From NCBI RefSeq assembly GCF_024169315.1, contig NZ_JALJWR010000001.1, forward strand, positions 2,902,501 to 2,966,500: a stretch of DNA of 64,000 nucleotides. The letters run 5' to 3'. The translations under genes were made by a program, and so were the position numbers. Below, one piece after another: positions 42,745 to 52,138 of this stretch (its first letter is position 1; the number at the start of each line of letters is the position of its first letter). The DNA comes from Pseudomonas migulae (GTDB lineage: Bacteria > Pseudomonadota > Gammaproteobacteria > Pseudomonadales > Pseudomonadaceae). The notes beneath the pieces are model-generated. The model saw only the letters and a list, made by a program, of their open reading frames with translations. It was not told the origin of the DNA and did no database searches.

Positions 42745-43161
42745 TTACGTTGCAGAAGCTGTGCAACCAGGCGGTGCGTAATCGGCAGTGACGCCGGTGG
42801 CGCATGACCAGCCCGTCGTAGCACTGCGCGTCAGCGTAATGGTTTTACCTGCTACAGGAGCGGGTGCCTTCTGCAGTGTGCAGACGATGGTTCCAGCGCC
42901 CGAAGCAACCGTACCGGTGACAGCGATTGCACAGTTCTGCGTAGTCGTACCGGCGCCTGCCAGTGTGGTGGGTTCTAAAGTGCCGGCATTCATCAGATCT
43001 TCAAACGAAACCTTCAAGGCTGCAATCTCCGCCAACCCCGCCGTCACTTTCGCGCGGGCCTGATATTTCGAGTAAGCCGGCAATGCAAACGTCGCCAGAA
43101 TCCCGATGATCGCCACCACGATCAGCAGCTCGATCAGCGTAAAACCTTTTTGAGTATTCAT
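42745..43161 (-). CDS. pilA: Type IV pilus major pilin PilA
   Basis: 138 residues. Class III leader MNTQKG followed by the mature N-terminus [24 protein letters not shown]; cleavage by PilD after Gly6 with the conserved Glu5. Two cysteine pairs are possible in the C-terminal half (NCAIAV, IVCTL, SCATG, GCTASAT), giving the D-region disulfide. GGAG lies 7 bases before the ATG at 43161. Divergent from pilBCD, as in other pseudomonads, and preceded by a sigma-54 promoter. Confidence 0.95.
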   Translation of the reverse strand: MNTQKGFTLIELLIVVAIIGILATFALPAYSKYQARAKVTAGLAEIAALKVSFEDLMNAGTLEPTTLAGAGTTTQNCAIAVTGTVASGAGTIVCTLQKAPAPVAGKTITLTRSATTGWSCATGVTADYAPPGCTASAT

Positions 43162-43207
43162 AGACAAGCTCCATGCATGAGTCGAAATCTCATGATCTGA
43201 ATTAGCC

Positions 43208-43226
43208 GCAGCACAGCCCGTGCCAA
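43208..43226 (-). promoter_or_regulatory. Sigma-54 promoter of pilA
   Basis: Minus strand TTGGCACGGGCTGTGCTGC: GG and GC are 12 bases apart. It would start transcription about 38 bases before the pilA ATG. In Pseudomonas, pilA is sigma-54 and PilR dependent; the regulator is not in this window. Confidence 0.8.
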
Positions 43227-43386
43227 TCCGTTAATCCCCTGTTAACGGGGCGCGAGAACAACACGGCGCTTTTGCCAGTACCCAAGGTCCGCACTAACTG
43301 ACACTTTTTGTCACCAGAGCAGCGCTGGTTTGGCTCCATCGGTTGACTAGGCTATAAGTCATGAACTGTCTGCGTCCGGTATTCCA

Positions 43387-45087
43387 ATGAATGACATCGC
43401 CCTTAGCGGTCTGGCCAAGCAATTGGTCCTGGCCGAACTGCTCACTGACAAAAGCGCGCAACAGGCGTATCAGCAAGCCCAACGCCAGAAACTCTCCCTG
43501 GTCAGTTATCTGGTGCAGAACAAACTGGTGAAGAGCCGTCAGGTCGCCGAGATTGCCTCGGAGCATTTCGGGATGGCCCTGCTGGACCTCCACTCCCTGG
43601 ACAAAGAGTCCCAACCCAAAGGACTGGTCAGCGAAAAACTGGTTCGCCAGCACCACGCCCTGCCCCTCTGGCGGCGCGGCAACAAGTTGTTCGTCGGGGT
43701 TTCCGACCCGACCAATCACCAGGCCATCAACGATATCCAGTTCAGCACCGGGCTGAACACCGAAGCCATTCTGGTGGAGGACGACAAGCTCAGCGACGCC
43801 ATCGAGAAATTTTTCGACAGCCATAGTACTGGCCTCGAAGACATGGCCGACGTCGACCTCGATGGCGTCGACATCGAGTCGATGGATGACCGCAACCAGG
43901 ACGCCATCGCCGGGCAAGACGCCGACGACGCGCCGGTGGTGCGCTTTGTCCACAAGATGTTGCTCGACGCGATCAAGAGCGGCTCCTCCGACCTGCACTT
44001 CGAACCCTATGAGAAAACCTACCGCGTGCGGATGCGCACGGACGGCATGTTGCGTGAAGTCGCCAAGCCACCGATTCAACTGGCCAGCCGCATCGCTGCG
44101 CGCCTGAAAGTCATGGCCAGCCTCGACATTTCCGAGCGGCGCAAACCCCAGGACGGGCGGATCAAGATGCGCCTGTCCAAGAGCAAGTCCATCGACTTCC
44201 GGGTCAATACCCTGCCGACCCTGTGGGGCGAGAAAGTGGTGATCCGGATCCTCGACCCGTCCAGCGCACAAATGGGCATCGACGCCCTCGGCTACGAGCC
44301 GGACCAGAAAGAGCTGTACATGGCCGCGTTGAAGCAGCCGCAAGGGATGATTCTGGTGACCGGGCCTACCGGTTCGGGCAAGACCGTGTCGCTCTACACC
44401 GGGCTGAATATCCTCAACACCGTTGACATCAACATCTCCACCGCCGAAGACCCGGTGGAGATCAACATGGAAGGCATCAACCAGGTCAACGTCAATCCCA
44501 AGCAGGGGTTGGGGTTTGCCCAGGCGCTGCGTTCGTTTTTGCGGCAAGATCCGGACGTGATCATGGTCGGCGAGATCCGCGACCTGGAAACCGCCGAGAT
44601 CGCCATCAAGGCGGCCCAGACCGGCCACCTGGTGCTGTCGACCCTGCACACCAACAGCGCTGCGGAAACCCTGACCCGCCTGCACAACATGGGCATTCAG
44701 GGGTTCAACATCGCGACGTCGGTCAGCCTGATCATCGCCCAGCGCCTGGCGCGCAAACTGTGCCCCCATTGCAAGAGACCCATCGATATTCCCCGCGAGG
44801 CTTTGATCAAGGAAGGCTTCCCCGAGGAACGCATCGGCTCGTTCACGATCTATGAGCCGGTCGGTTGCGACCAGTGCAACGTCGGCTACAAGGGGCGCGT
44901 GGGGATTTATGAAGTGGTGAAGAACACACCCGATCTGCAACGGCTGATCATGGCCGAAGGCAATTCGCTGGAAATCGATATCCAGATGCGCAAGGACGGC
45001 TTCAACGACCTGCGTACTTCCGGGCTGATCAAGGCCATGCAAGGCATCACCAGCCTTGAAGAAATCAACCGGGTCACCAAGGACTGA
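43387..45087 (+). CDS. pilB: Type IV pilus extension ATPase PilB
   Basis: 566 residues. N-terminal MshEN-like region (1-160), then a secretion ATPase domain: Walker A TGPTGSGKTV near residue 325, Asp and His boxes (EDPVEINMEGINQVNVNPK; AAQTGHLVLSTLHT), Walker B QDPDVIMVGEIRD. The zinc-binding tetracysteine (CPHCKRP...CDQCNVG) is complete. Powers pilus assembly from the cytoplasm. First gene of pilBCD-coaE-yacG. Confidence 0.97.
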   Translation: MNDIALSGLAKQLVLAELLTDKSAQQAYQQAQRQKLSLVSYLVQNKLVKSRQVAEIASEHFGMALLDLHSLDKESQPKGLVSEKLVRQHHALPLWRRGNKLFVGVSDPTNHQAINDIQFSTGLNTEAILVEDDKLSDAIEKFFDSHSTGLEDMADVDLDGVDIESMDDRNQDAIAGQDADDAPVVRFVHKMLLDAIKSGSSDLHFEPYEKTYRVRMRTDGMLREVAKPPIQLASRIAARLKVMASLDISERRKPQDGRIKMRLSKSKSIDFRVNTLPTLWGEKVVIRILDPSSAQMGIDALGYEPDQKELYMAALKQPQGMILVTGPTGSGKTVSLYTGLNILNTVDINISTAEDPVEINMEGINQVNVNPKQGLGFAQALRSFLRQDPDVIMVGEIRDLETAEIAIKAAQTGHLVLSTLHTNSAAETLTRLHNMGIQGFNIATSVSLIIAQRLARKLCPHCKRPIDIPREALIKEGFPEERIGSFTIYEPVGCDQCNVGYKGRVGIYEVVKNTPDLQRLIMAEGNSLEIDIQMRKDGFNDLRTSGLIKAMQGITSLEEINRVTKD

Positions 45088-45089
45088 AC

Positions 45090-46307
45090 ATGGCGGTCAA
45101 AGCAGCAAAAATCAGTGTGTACGCCTGGGAAGGCACGGATAAAAAAGGCACGAAGATGACCGGCGAACTCAGCGGTCAGAACCCGGCGTTGATCAAGGCG
45201 CAACTGCGCAAGCAAGGCATCAACCCGGGCAAGGTGCGCAAGAAATCCGCCTCGATTTTCAGCCTCGGCAAACGCATCAAGGCACATGACATTGCCCTGT
45301 TCACCCGGCAGATGGCGACCATGATGAAAGCCGGGGTGCCGCTGTTGCAGTCGTTCGACATCATCGGCGAGGGCTTCGATAACCCGGCCATGCGCAAACT
45401 GGTGGACGACGTGAAACAGGAGGTCGCGGCGGGTAACAGCTTCGCCGCCGCCCTGCGCAAAAAACCGCAGTATTTCGATGAGCTCTACTGCAACCTGGTC
45501 GATGCCGGCGAGCAGGCCGGCGCGCTGGACACCCTGTTGGAGCGTGTCGCGACCTACAAGGAAAAGAGTGAAAGCCTCAAGGCCAAGATCAAGAAAGCCA
45601 TGACGTATCCGCTGGCCGTGGTGTTCGTTGCGATCATCGTCACCGGGATTCTGCTGGTCAAGGTGGTGCCGCAGTTCGAGTCGGTGTTCAAAGGATTTGG
45701 TGCGCAATTGCCGGGGTTCACGGTGATGGTCATCGGCCTGTCGCAGTTCATGCAGGATTGGTGGTGGGTGATGTTGGGGGCTTTGATTGCGGCGATATTC
45801 GGTGCGCGCCATGCCTTCAAGACATCGCAAGCCTTTCGGGACCGGACCGACACCTGGCTGCTGAAACTGCCGCTGATTGGCACGTTGATGTACAAGTCCG
45901 CCGTGGCCCGTTACGCCCGTACACTGTCGACGACCTTCGCCGCTGGCGTGCCGCTGGTCGAGGCGCTGGAATCCGTGGCGGGCGCGACCGGCAATATCGT
46001 GTTCAAGCGCGCAGTGCTGCGTATCAAGCAGGACGTGTCGACGGGGATGCAGCTGAATTTCTCCATGCGCACCTCCGGCATCTTTCCGAACATGGCGATC
46101 CAGATGACCGCCATTGGTGAAGAGTCCGGCGCACTGGATGACATGCTCGACAAGGTCGCCAGTTTCTATGAGGCCGAAGTCGACAACATGGTCGATAACC
46201 TCACCAGCCTGATGGAGCCGTTCATCATGGTGGTGCTGGGTGTTATCGTCGGCGGCCTGGTGGTTGCGATGTACCTGCCCATCTTCCAACTCGGCAATGC
46301 GATCTGA
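45090..46307 (+). CDS. pilC: Type IV pilus inner-membrane platform protein PilC
   Basis: 405 residues with two GspF domains (about 70-190 and 270-400) each carrying conserved TRQMATMMKAGVPLLQ and ARTLSTTFAAGVPLVEAL, and three or four membrane helices. Connects the PilB motor to the growing pilus. Two bases after pilB, and its stop is followed by the pilD start within two bases. Confidence 0.97.
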   Translation: MAVKAAKISVYAWEGTDKKGTKMTGELSGQNPALIKAQLRKQGINPGKVRKKSASIFSLGKRIKAHDIALFTRQMATMMKAGVPLLQSFDIIGEGFDNPAMRKLVDDVKQEVAAGNSFAAALRKKPQYFDELYCNLVDAGEQAGALDTLLERVATYKEKSESLKAKIKKAMTYPLAVVFVAIIVTGILLVKVVPQFESVFKGFGAQLPGFTVMVIGLSQFMQDWWWVMLGALIAAIFGARHAFKTSQAFRDRTDTWLLKLPLIGTLMYKSAVARYARTLSTTFAAGVPLVEALESVAGATGNIVFKRAVLRIKQDVSTGMQLNFSMRTSGIFPNMAIQMTAIGEESGALDDMLDKVASFYEAEVDNMVDNLTSLMEPFIMVVLGVIVGGLVVAMYLPIFQLGNAI

Positions 46308-46308
46308 C

Positions 46309-47181
46309 ATGCCCCTGAACGAAATCCTGACCCTGTACCCGCTAGCGTTTGTCGTCATTGCTCTGGTGGTCGGCTTGCTGGTCGGCAGCTTCCTCAACGT
46401 GGTGATCTGGCGCCTGCCGAAAATGCTCGCACGCGAGTGGCGGCTGCAGGCCTACGACATTCTGGGCCTGCCGGGCGAAACGCCGCAGCCGACCTACAAC
46501 CTGATGCTGCCCCACTCCCAGTGCCCGCACTGCGGGCACCGGATCCGCGCCTGGGAAAACATTCCGCTGCTCAGTTTTGTGTTTTTACGTGGACGATGCT
46601 CAAGCTGCGCTACGCCCATCAGCAAACGCTATCCATTGACCGAACTGGCCTGCGGTTTGCTGTCAGCGTTCATCGCCTGGCATTTCGGTTTCGGTTGGCA
46701 AGCCGTGATGGTGCTGGTGTTGAGTTGGGGCTTGCTGGGCATGAGCCTGATCGACGCCGAGCATCAACTGTTGCCGGATGTCCTGGTGCTGCCGCTGCTG
46801 TGGCTGGGACTGATCGTCAACAGCTTCGGGTTGTTCGTGCCGTTGACTGAGGCGTTGTGGGGCGCAATTGCTGGCTACATGACGCTGTGGGCTGTGTTCT
46901 GGCTGTTCAAGCTGATCACCGGCAAGGACGGCATCGGCCACGGCGACTTCAAGCTGTTGGCCCTGCTGGGCGCTTGGGGAGGCTGGCAGATTTTGCCGCT
47001 GACCCTGCTGTTGTCGTCCCTGGTCGGCGCCGTGATCGGCGTTATTTTACTGAGCCTGCGCAACGCGAAAACCTCGACGCCGATCCCCTTCGGTCCCTAT
47101 CTGGCGATTGCCGGCTGGATTGCGTTGCTCTGGGGTGGTCAAATAACCGGCTTCTATTGGCAGTTTGTCGGTTTGAAATGA
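46309..47181 (+). CDS. pilD: Prepilin peptidase / N-methyltransferase PilD
   Basis: 290 residues. N-terminal cytoplasmic zinc tetracysteine (CPHC...CSSC) and about eight membrane helices; the two catalytic aspartates are in [12 protein letters not shown] and GHGDFKLLA. Cleaves and methylates prepilins such as PilA, and type II secretion pseudopilins. Overlaps coaE by four bases. The longer frame from 46240 lies in pilC. Confidence 0.97.
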   Translation: MPLNEILTLYPLAFVVIALVVGLLVGSFLNVVIWRLPKMLAREWRLQAYDILGLPGETPQPTYNLMLPHSQCPHCGHRIRAWENIPLLSFVFLRGRCSSCATPISKRYPLTELACGLLSAFIAWHFGFGWQAVMVLVLSWGLLGMSLIDAEHQLLPDVLVLPLLWLGLIVNSFGLFVPLTEALWGAIAGYMTLWAVFWLFKLITGKDGIGHGDFKLLALLGAWGGWQILPLTLLLSSLVGAVIGVILLSLRNAKTSTPIPFGPYLAIAGWIALLWGGQITGFYWQFVGLK

Positions 47182-47801
47182 ATACCCCTGTGGAAAAACC
47201 CTGGATTCTCGGCCTGACCGGCGGCATCGGCAGCGGCAAAAGCGCGGCGGCCCAGCACTTCATCGACCTGGGCGTGCACGTGGTCGATGCCGATCATGCC
47301 GCACGCTGGGTCGTGGAGCCCGGTCGCCCGGCACTGACCCGGATCGCCGAACATTTCGGCCCCGGCGTGTTGCAAGCCGACGGTCAACTGGATCGTGCGG
47401 CGTTGCGCAAACTGATCTTCGAAGTGCCTGAGCAACGCCTCTGGCTCGAGGCGCTTTTGCATCCGCTGATCGCGAAGGAAATCGCCGATCACCTGGGCAA
47501 GGCACAATCGCCTTACGCGATTCTGGTTTCGCCGTTGCTGATCGAGTCCGGGCAATACGCCATGACCCAGCGCGTGCTGGTGATCGATGCGCCCGAACAA
47601 CTGCAGATCGAACGCACCCTGCAGCGCGACCAGATCAGCGAACAACAGGTTCACGCCATCCTCAAGGCGCAATCCAGCCGCCAGGATCGCGTAAGCCATG
47701 CCGACGATGTGGTGGTCAATGACCGCGACCTCGCCTGGCTGCACAGCGAGGTCGAGCGCCTGCATCACTTTTACCTTACTTTGCGTGGAGGCCAGTCATG
47801 A
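47178..47801 (+). CDS. coaE: Dephospho-CoA kinase
   Basis: 207 residues. Walker [11 protein letters not shown] at residues 12-20, then [12 protein letters not shown] and HPLIAKEI, ending with the [18 protein letters not shown] motif. Last step of coenzyme A synthesis, in the same pathway as panB, panC and panD elsewhere in the window. The ATG overlaps pilD; the frame open to 46857 lies in pilD. Confidence 0.97.
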   Translation: MNTPVEKPWILGLTGGIGSGKSAAAQHFIDLGVHVVDADHAARWVVEPGRPALTRIAEHFGPGVLQADGQLDRAALRKLIFEVPEQRLWLEALLHPLIAKEIADHLGKAQSPYAILVSPLLIESGQYAMTQRVLVIDAPEQLQIERTLQRDQISEQQVHAILKAQSSRQDRVSHADDVVVNDRDLAWLHSEVERLHHFYLTLRGGQS

Positions 47802-47998
47802 GCCAGATCCCAACCGTCGAATGCCCAACCTGCGGCGCCCCTGTCGAATGGACCGCCGAGAGCACCTTCCGGCCATTCTGTTCGGACCGCTGCAAACTGA
47901 TCGACCTGGGCGCCTGGGCGTCAGAAGAACACAAGATTCCGGTGAGCCCGGATGCTGAGGACGATCTGTTCAGCGAAGATTTCGAACCGCGTCACTGA
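47798..47998 (+). CDS. yacG: DNA gyrase inhibitor YacG
   Basis: 66 residues, zinc ribbon with [10 protein letters not shown] and [14 protein letters not shown] (four cysteines). Binds GyrB and inhibits the gyrase supercoiling reaction. ATG overlaps the coaE stop by four bases; last gene of the pil-coaE-yacG run. Confidence 0.95.
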   Translation: MSQIPTVECPTCGAPVEWTAESTFRPFCSDRCKLIDLGAWASEEHKIPVSPDAEDDLFSEDFEPRH

Positions 47999-48007
47999 GT
48001 CCGGTGT

Positions 48008-48223
48008 TCAGGGCCGCATGAAGCCGTAGTCCTGACCGTCATCGAGGTTCTCGGCGAGAAACTGCAACTCATCCGCCAGATCCTCGACACTGCGCACCGC
48101 CTTGCTCTGCTGCACCACCGCACTGAGCAAGGCGCGCAAGCTCAACCCCGGATCAAATCCTACTTCCTGCGCTGCATCCAGACTGTGGCGCAACTCCTGC
48201 CTTGCCCATTCGTAGACACTCAT
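48008..48223 (-). CDS. Conserved small hypothetical protein
   Basis: 71 residues (VYEWARQELRHSLDAAQEVG...EDLADELQFLAENLDDGQDYGF), helical and acidic, no signal peptide. A strong AGGAGG ribosome site precedes the ATG at 48223. It lies 60 bases downstream of the CbiM-like gene on the same strand and converges with yacG. I do not recognise a family function. Confidence 0.7.
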   Translation of the reverse strand: MSVYEWARQELRHSLDAAQEVGFDPGLSLRALLSAVVQQSKAVRSVEDLADELQFLAENLDDGQDYGFMRP

Positions 48224-48286
48224 TTCGATCCTCCTGAAGGTTTTGCGGAGCATGGATTCGTCGCCGTATTGTGGGTTTGATGTGGA

Positions 48287-48976
48287 TCAAGACTTCGGAT
48301 CGTCGTCTTTCCAGGGCGCCGAAAGGTAGCGTGTGCGGTTGAAGGTCTCCAGCCATTCCGGGCAGAACACCACCAGCGCGCTGACCACCATGCCGTTGAT
48401 GAACGCTTCCGGAAAAATGATCAGCCACAGGTAGCCGACGAAATCTTCCAGCCAATAGGGCATGGCGAACAGCTCGTCGAACCACAGCAGCCACAGCGCC
48501 AGCAGCAGGCACAGCAATGCCGACAACGCCGCCGCGAAGAACCCCGAAACGAAGATGTACACGAAGGGATTACGCGGTTGCGCGCGTTCTACCAGGATGG
48601 CGCAGCATTCGGTGACCAGCACGGGCAGCAGAATCAACAGTGCGCCGTTTACCCCGACGGCGGCGAGGTCCTGGCGCCCGAGTAATACCAGGCCTGCTTG
48701 GGCCACCAATCCGCCGATGATCGCCATCGGCCAGTCCAGGAGCAGGGTCACGGCGGTCATGCCGATGAAGTGGTAGGACACGCCGGTGTCGAAATCCCGT
48801 CGTACCAGCCAGAGCATGAACAGGGCGAATACTGTGCCGAATAGCAGGTGCTGGCGGCGGTTGTCGCTGAACAGCTCAACCCACGGGGCACGCGCGACGG
48901 CCCAGATCAGTGCGGGTACGTAGATCAGCCATCCGACTGTGAGGGTTTCCGGGGACAGTAGCTCGGCGCCGATCAT
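48287..48976 (-). CDS. CbiM-like energy-coupling factor transporter permease
   Basis: 229 residues, about six membrane helices, resembling the CbiM substrate-binding S component of cobalt/nickel energy-coupling factor transporters (VSYHFIGMTAVTLLLDWPMAIIGGLVAQ; TECCAILVERAQPRNPFVYIF). CbiM normally works with CbiN, CbiQ and CbiO; none is beside it. A histidine close to the mature N-terminus, used for metal binding in CbiM, is not seen. So the transported ion cannot be named, and it may act alone or with distant partners. Confidence 0.75.
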   Translation of the reverse strand: MIGAELLSPETLTVGWLIYVPALIWAVARAPWVELFSDNRRQHLLFGTVFALFMLWLVRRDFDTGVSYHFIGMTAVTLLLDWPMAIIGGLVAQAGLVLLGRQDLAAVGVNGALLILLPVLVTECCAILVERAQPRNPFVYIFVSGFFAAALSALLCLLLALWLLWFDELFAMPYWLEDFVGYLWLIIFPEAFINGMVVSALVVFCPEWLETFNRTRYLSAPWKDDDPKS

Positions 48977-49054
48977 GGCAGGGCTTGCTCCTTTTTCTTT
49001 GCCGGGGGAGGACAGGTTTCATCAGTCTACACCGCTGTTTGTGCGCCCTACGAT

Positions 49055-49826
49055 TGGGTGTATATCCGTTTCTTCCGTAACGGCTGGTATTGGTTCCGCC
49101 CTTACGGCGGGTTACTTGGAAGAACGCCAAGTAACCAAGCGCCTGCGCCCCTGACGTACGGTGCCTCGCTAATGCTCGGCATTCCCTCGCTCCGGTCCTG
49201 CTCCATGGGCCCGCCGCCATCGGCCATCCATGGCCGGGGGCGGCTAACCCGGCATCCCGGCCGGATTGCCCACTGCGCAGAACCTGCGCTCGGCCTTCCG
49301 ACGGGGCAGATCAAGATCAAAAGCCGAAGCGAGGCGGCCTGAGAGCCGGCCTGAAGTTCGTCAGGATCATCGGGGGGGGAACGCTAATGTCACGCCCGCC
49401 AACAATCCCTGTGGGAGCTGGCTTGCCAGCGATGGTCGTCAACGATAACGCATGCTGTCTGAATGAACGCGGTGTCTGGGCGTCCATCGCTGGCAAGCCA
49501 GCTCCCACAGGGGAATGCGAAACGCTTCACATGACAGGCCGGTAGGCGGCCTCGCGGTGCTGTGGCGGTGCACGCCCCCTCGAGAGGCCGAGTGGAGGTT
49601 CTGCGCAGTGGGCACCGCGGCAAGGATGCCGCGGTAGCCGCCCCCGGCCATGGATGGCCGATGGCGGCGGGCCCACGGAGCAGGACCGGAAGGAGGGCAT
49701 GCCGAGCCTTAGCGAGGCACCGAACGAAAGGGGCAAAAGCCCTTGGTTACTTGGGGCTTCTCCAAGTGACTCGCCGTAAGGGCGAAACCAATATCAGCCG
49801 TTACCGCAGAAACGGATATACACCCA
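49055..49826. repeat. Long inverted repeat with arms of about 240 bp
   Basis: The arms 49055-49297 and 49583-49826 are inverted copies, estimated by eye at over 80 percent identity: each starts TGGGTGTATATCCGTTTC, contains GTTACTTGG...CCAAGTAACC, and GGCCATCCATGGCCGGGGGCGGC, and ends near GCCCACTGCGCAGAACCT. They enclose a REP doublet (49407-49513). Small reading frames inside, in several frames, look non-coding. This explains nearly all of the 965-base gap between the CbiM-like gene and DUF2790. Probably an intergenic repeat family of pseudomonads; no transposase is present. Confidence 0.85.
49407..49513. repeat. REP doublet nested in the long inverted repeat
   Basis: CCCTGTGGGAGCTGGCTTGCCAGCGATGG and CCATCGCTGGCAAGCCAGCTCCCACAGGG. 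Core GCTGGCTTGCCAGCGATGG differs from the TTGCTCGCGAA type elsewhere, so it is another REP subfamily. Confidence 0.9.
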
Positions 49827-49942
49827 AACAACCCGAGCGATTATTACGTTTCCTGCAACGCTGAATCAGCCCCAGCCCCCTTTATCACTCCCACCCAAGG
49901 ACTAAACTTCAAAGCATCAGAACCACCACCGAGCCGACAAAA

Positions 49943-50185
49943 ATGAAAACCCTGACCACCCTGCTTCTGACCCTCCTTGCCACATCAGCCATGGCCGCCA
50001 CCAACGAGCCAGTCGCCACCCCATACAACCCGGCGCAACCACTGGACATCGCCAAGGTGGTTTCAGTGACTGACACCGCAACCACCTGCGACGTCGTGCC
50101 GGCAACCATGGTCTACATCGATCATAAAGGCCAGACCCACAGCGTGACTTACCAAGTCATGGGCAACTGCACCAGCAGCCTGTAA
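49943..50185 (+). CDS. DUF2790 small secreted protein
   Basis: 80 residues. Signal peptide (MKTLTTLLLTLLATSAMAA) then the DUF2790 pattern: YNPAQPLDIAKVVSV, TTCDVVPATMVYIDHKGQ and VMGNCTSSL with two cysteines that could pair. Such small periplasmic proteins are abundant in Pseudomonas and of unknown function. Confidence 0.85.
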   Translation: MKTLTTLLLTLLATSAMAATNEPVATPYNPAQPLDIAKVVSVTDTATTCDVVPATMVYIDHKGQTHSVTYQVMGNCTSSL

Positions 50186-50203
50186 AGCCGGGCAACCCAC
50201 GAC

Positions 50204-50851
50204 TCACACGATCAGCCGTTTCGCCTGCAACGCCAAATCGTGCAGGCCGGCCAAACGCGCCATGATCCGTTCGACCACCTCGACCCTGGCAACCGCACCG
50301 CTTTGCAATTCACCCATCGAGTGCAACGCCACCCCGGCCTTTTCCAACCCCAGACGGGTCGACCCTGATAACTGCTGAAGCCCTTGGCGCGCCTGCTCCG
50401 CGGACTGCTCCAGCCCCGTGGCGATATGCCGGATCTGCGCACTGGAGTCCGCCGCCTGACGCGACAGATTGCGCACCTCATCGGCGACCACCGCAAACCC
50501 CCGGCCATGACTACCCGCCCTCGCCGCCTCGATCGCCGCGTTCAGCGCCAACAGGTTGGTCTGACGGGCAATGTCCTGGATGCTGCCGACAATCGAGCCG
50601 ATACGCATCGACTGACTGCCGAGCTCATCGAACACTTGATCCAGACGCTGCATGTAGAGGTTCAGATCCTCCAGCACAGTGGCCGAAGACTGCATGCTCT
50701 GAGTACTCGCCTTGACCCGTTCGCCCGCCGTGCGCGCCAGTTGGTTGGCAAAACGCATGTCCTCCTCGGTTTGCAGCACCGACTCGGTCAATTGCTCCAG
50801 CTTGACCTGCAAGCCGACTTGGTAAGTGGTTTGTTCTTTTTCAGTGCTCAT
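50204..50851 (-). CDS. Soluble methyl-accepting chemotaxis protein without sensor domain
   Basis: 215 residues, all helical: a short N-terminal arm, the conserved hairpin tip [20 protein letters not shown] and [15 protein letters not shown] (about residues 92-130), and the returning arm. No transmembrane helix, no PAS, HAMP or ligand-binding domain, so it must sense through a partner or act as a signalling insert. Its ATG overlaps the stop of the upstream porin gene by four bases (ATGA), so it is coupled to the benK-benE-porin operon. It may connect chemotaxis to uptake of the same compound (inferred). Confidence 0.87.
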   Translation of the reverse strand: MSTEKEQTTYQVGLQVKLEQLTESVLQTEEDMRFANQLARTAGERVKASTQSMQSSATVLEDLNLYMQRLDQVFDELGSQSMRIGSIVGSIQDIARQTNLLALNAAIEAARAGSHGRGFAVVADEVRNLSRQAADSSAQIRHIATGLEQSAEQARQGLQQLSGSTRLGLEKAGVALHSMGELQSGAVARVEVVERIMARLAGLHDLALQAKRLIV

Positions 50852-52119
50852 AGCAGCGTCCAGGTGTAACTGAGGATCAGGCGGTTTTCGTCGATATCAC
50901 TGCGGTAGTTCGAACGCGCCATCACATTACGCACCCGAATCCCGAGGCCCTTGAGGCTGCCGCTCTGCAGCACATAACCGAGGTCGAGATCACGCTCGCG
51001 ATCCTTGCCCTCGAAGCCCTGCCCGGTGTCGACGTTGTTGCCGGAGATGTAGCGCACGGTGCTGGTCAGCCCCGGCACGCCGAGGGCGGCGAAATCGTAG
51101 TCGTAACGCGCCTGCCAGGAGCGCTCGTCGGTGTAGGCAAACTCGTAGGTCGGCACCTCGTTGCCCAGCGGCGTGATGTTGGCAAAGACCCGCGGGAAAG
51201 CACTGTCACCAAACATCCCCTGATAACCGACATAAAACGTGTGGCCGCCGCGCTTGGCTGACAGCAGCGAGAAGAACGCCTGGTTGTCGATGTTGCCCAG
51301 CAACTTCTTGCCGTCTTCGCGCGAATCGTAATAGCCAAGGTTGGCACCCAGCGTCCAGTCACCCATCGGCTGGCTGTGCTTGAGACCGAGAAAGCGCTGG
51401 TTGTAGATATCTTCCAGTTGCCCGAACCAGGCACTGACCGAACTGCGCTTATCGTTGAAGGCGTAATCGGCACCGGCAAAATTGAAGCCGTCACTGCTGA
51501 CCTGACGCTGCGGAACGTGACCGAGCATGGCCTGCATCTTTTCGTCGCCGGCCTCGTTGCGCAGGCTGGTGGTACTCAAGTGGCCACCCTGCAAGGTCAG
51601 GCCATTGATCTCATTGGAGCTGATGCTTGCGCCCTGATAGCTGGGCGGCAGCAGCCGGATATCGCTGAACGCCAGCACCGGCAGATTGGGTTGCAACTCC
51701 CCCACTTTCAGCTCGGTCCTGGAGTAACGCACCTTCAGCGCCGCTTCGAGACGGCTGTAGTCATTCGCCGCGCGCCCGTCGTCTTTAACGGGGAGCAAAC
51801 CGGTATTGACGCGATCGGGGCTGCTGTCGAGTTTGAGCCCGAGCAAGCCGATCACATCCACACCGAATCCGACGGGACCTTCGGTGTAACCGGATTTGAC
51901 GTTGAGGATGAAACCCTGCGCCCACTCCTCGGCCTTCGATTGTTTGTTGGCCCCGACGATGTCGGAGAAATCACGGCTGAAGTAGTAATTGCGTGCTTGC
52001 AAGGTGGCCGTGGTGTCTTCGATAAAGCCGCTCTCGGCTGCCGTTGCCCCATTGGAGAAACCCGAGACGAGCGCCATGGACAACACCGAACCGGTTGTTG
52101 GAAGAATCTGTTTCATCAT
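50848..52119 (-). CDS. OprD-family outer-membrane porin (BenF-like)
   Basis: 423 residues. Signal peptide ([27 protein letters not shown]) and OprD signatures: [20 protein letters not shown] at the N-terminus, [15 protein letters not shown], and an 18-strand beta barrel ending in aromatic-rich ILSYTWTLL. Family members BenF and OpdK pass aromatic acids. Here it follows benE, so benzoate or a related aromatic acid is the likely substrate. ATG ATG at the start; the first is used. Confidence 0.93.
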   Translation of the reverse strand: MMKQILPTTGSVLSMALVSGFSNGATAAESGFIEDTTATLQARNYYFSRDFSDIVGANKQSKAEEWAQGFILNVKSGYTEGPVGFGVDVIGLLGLKLDSSPDRVNTGLLPVKDDGRAANDYSRLEAALKVRYSRTELKVGELQPNLPVLAFSDIRLLPPSYQGASISSNEINGLTLQGGHLSTTSLRNEAGDEKMQAMLGHVPQRQVSSDGFNFAGADYAFNDKRSSVSAWFGQLEDIYNQRFLGLKHSQPMGDWTLGANLGYYDSREDGKKLLGNIDNQAFFSLLSAKRGGHTFYVGYQGMFGDSAFPRVFANITPLGNEVPTYEFAYTDERSWQARYDYDFAALGVPGLTSTVRYISGNNVDTGQGFEGKDRERDLDLGYVLQSGSLKGLGIRVRNVMARSNYRSDIDENRLILSYTWTLL

Positions 52120-52138
52120 TGTTTCTCTTATTTTTATT
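52119..52138 (-). promoter_or_regulatory. A-rich Hfq/Crc-type motif at the porin start
   Basis: Minus strand AATAAAAATAAGAGAAACA lies directly before the porin ATG and fits repeated AAN triplets like those in CrcZ. Suggests catabolite repression of translation (inferred). Confidence 0.5.

Noticed and set aside
43294..45042. 582-residue minus-strand frame
   Set aside because: Antisense shadow of pilB.
49102..49736. Several 60-100 residue frames within 49058-49864
   Set aside because: They fall in the arms of an inverted repeat, in different frames in each arm, so they are not under coding selection.
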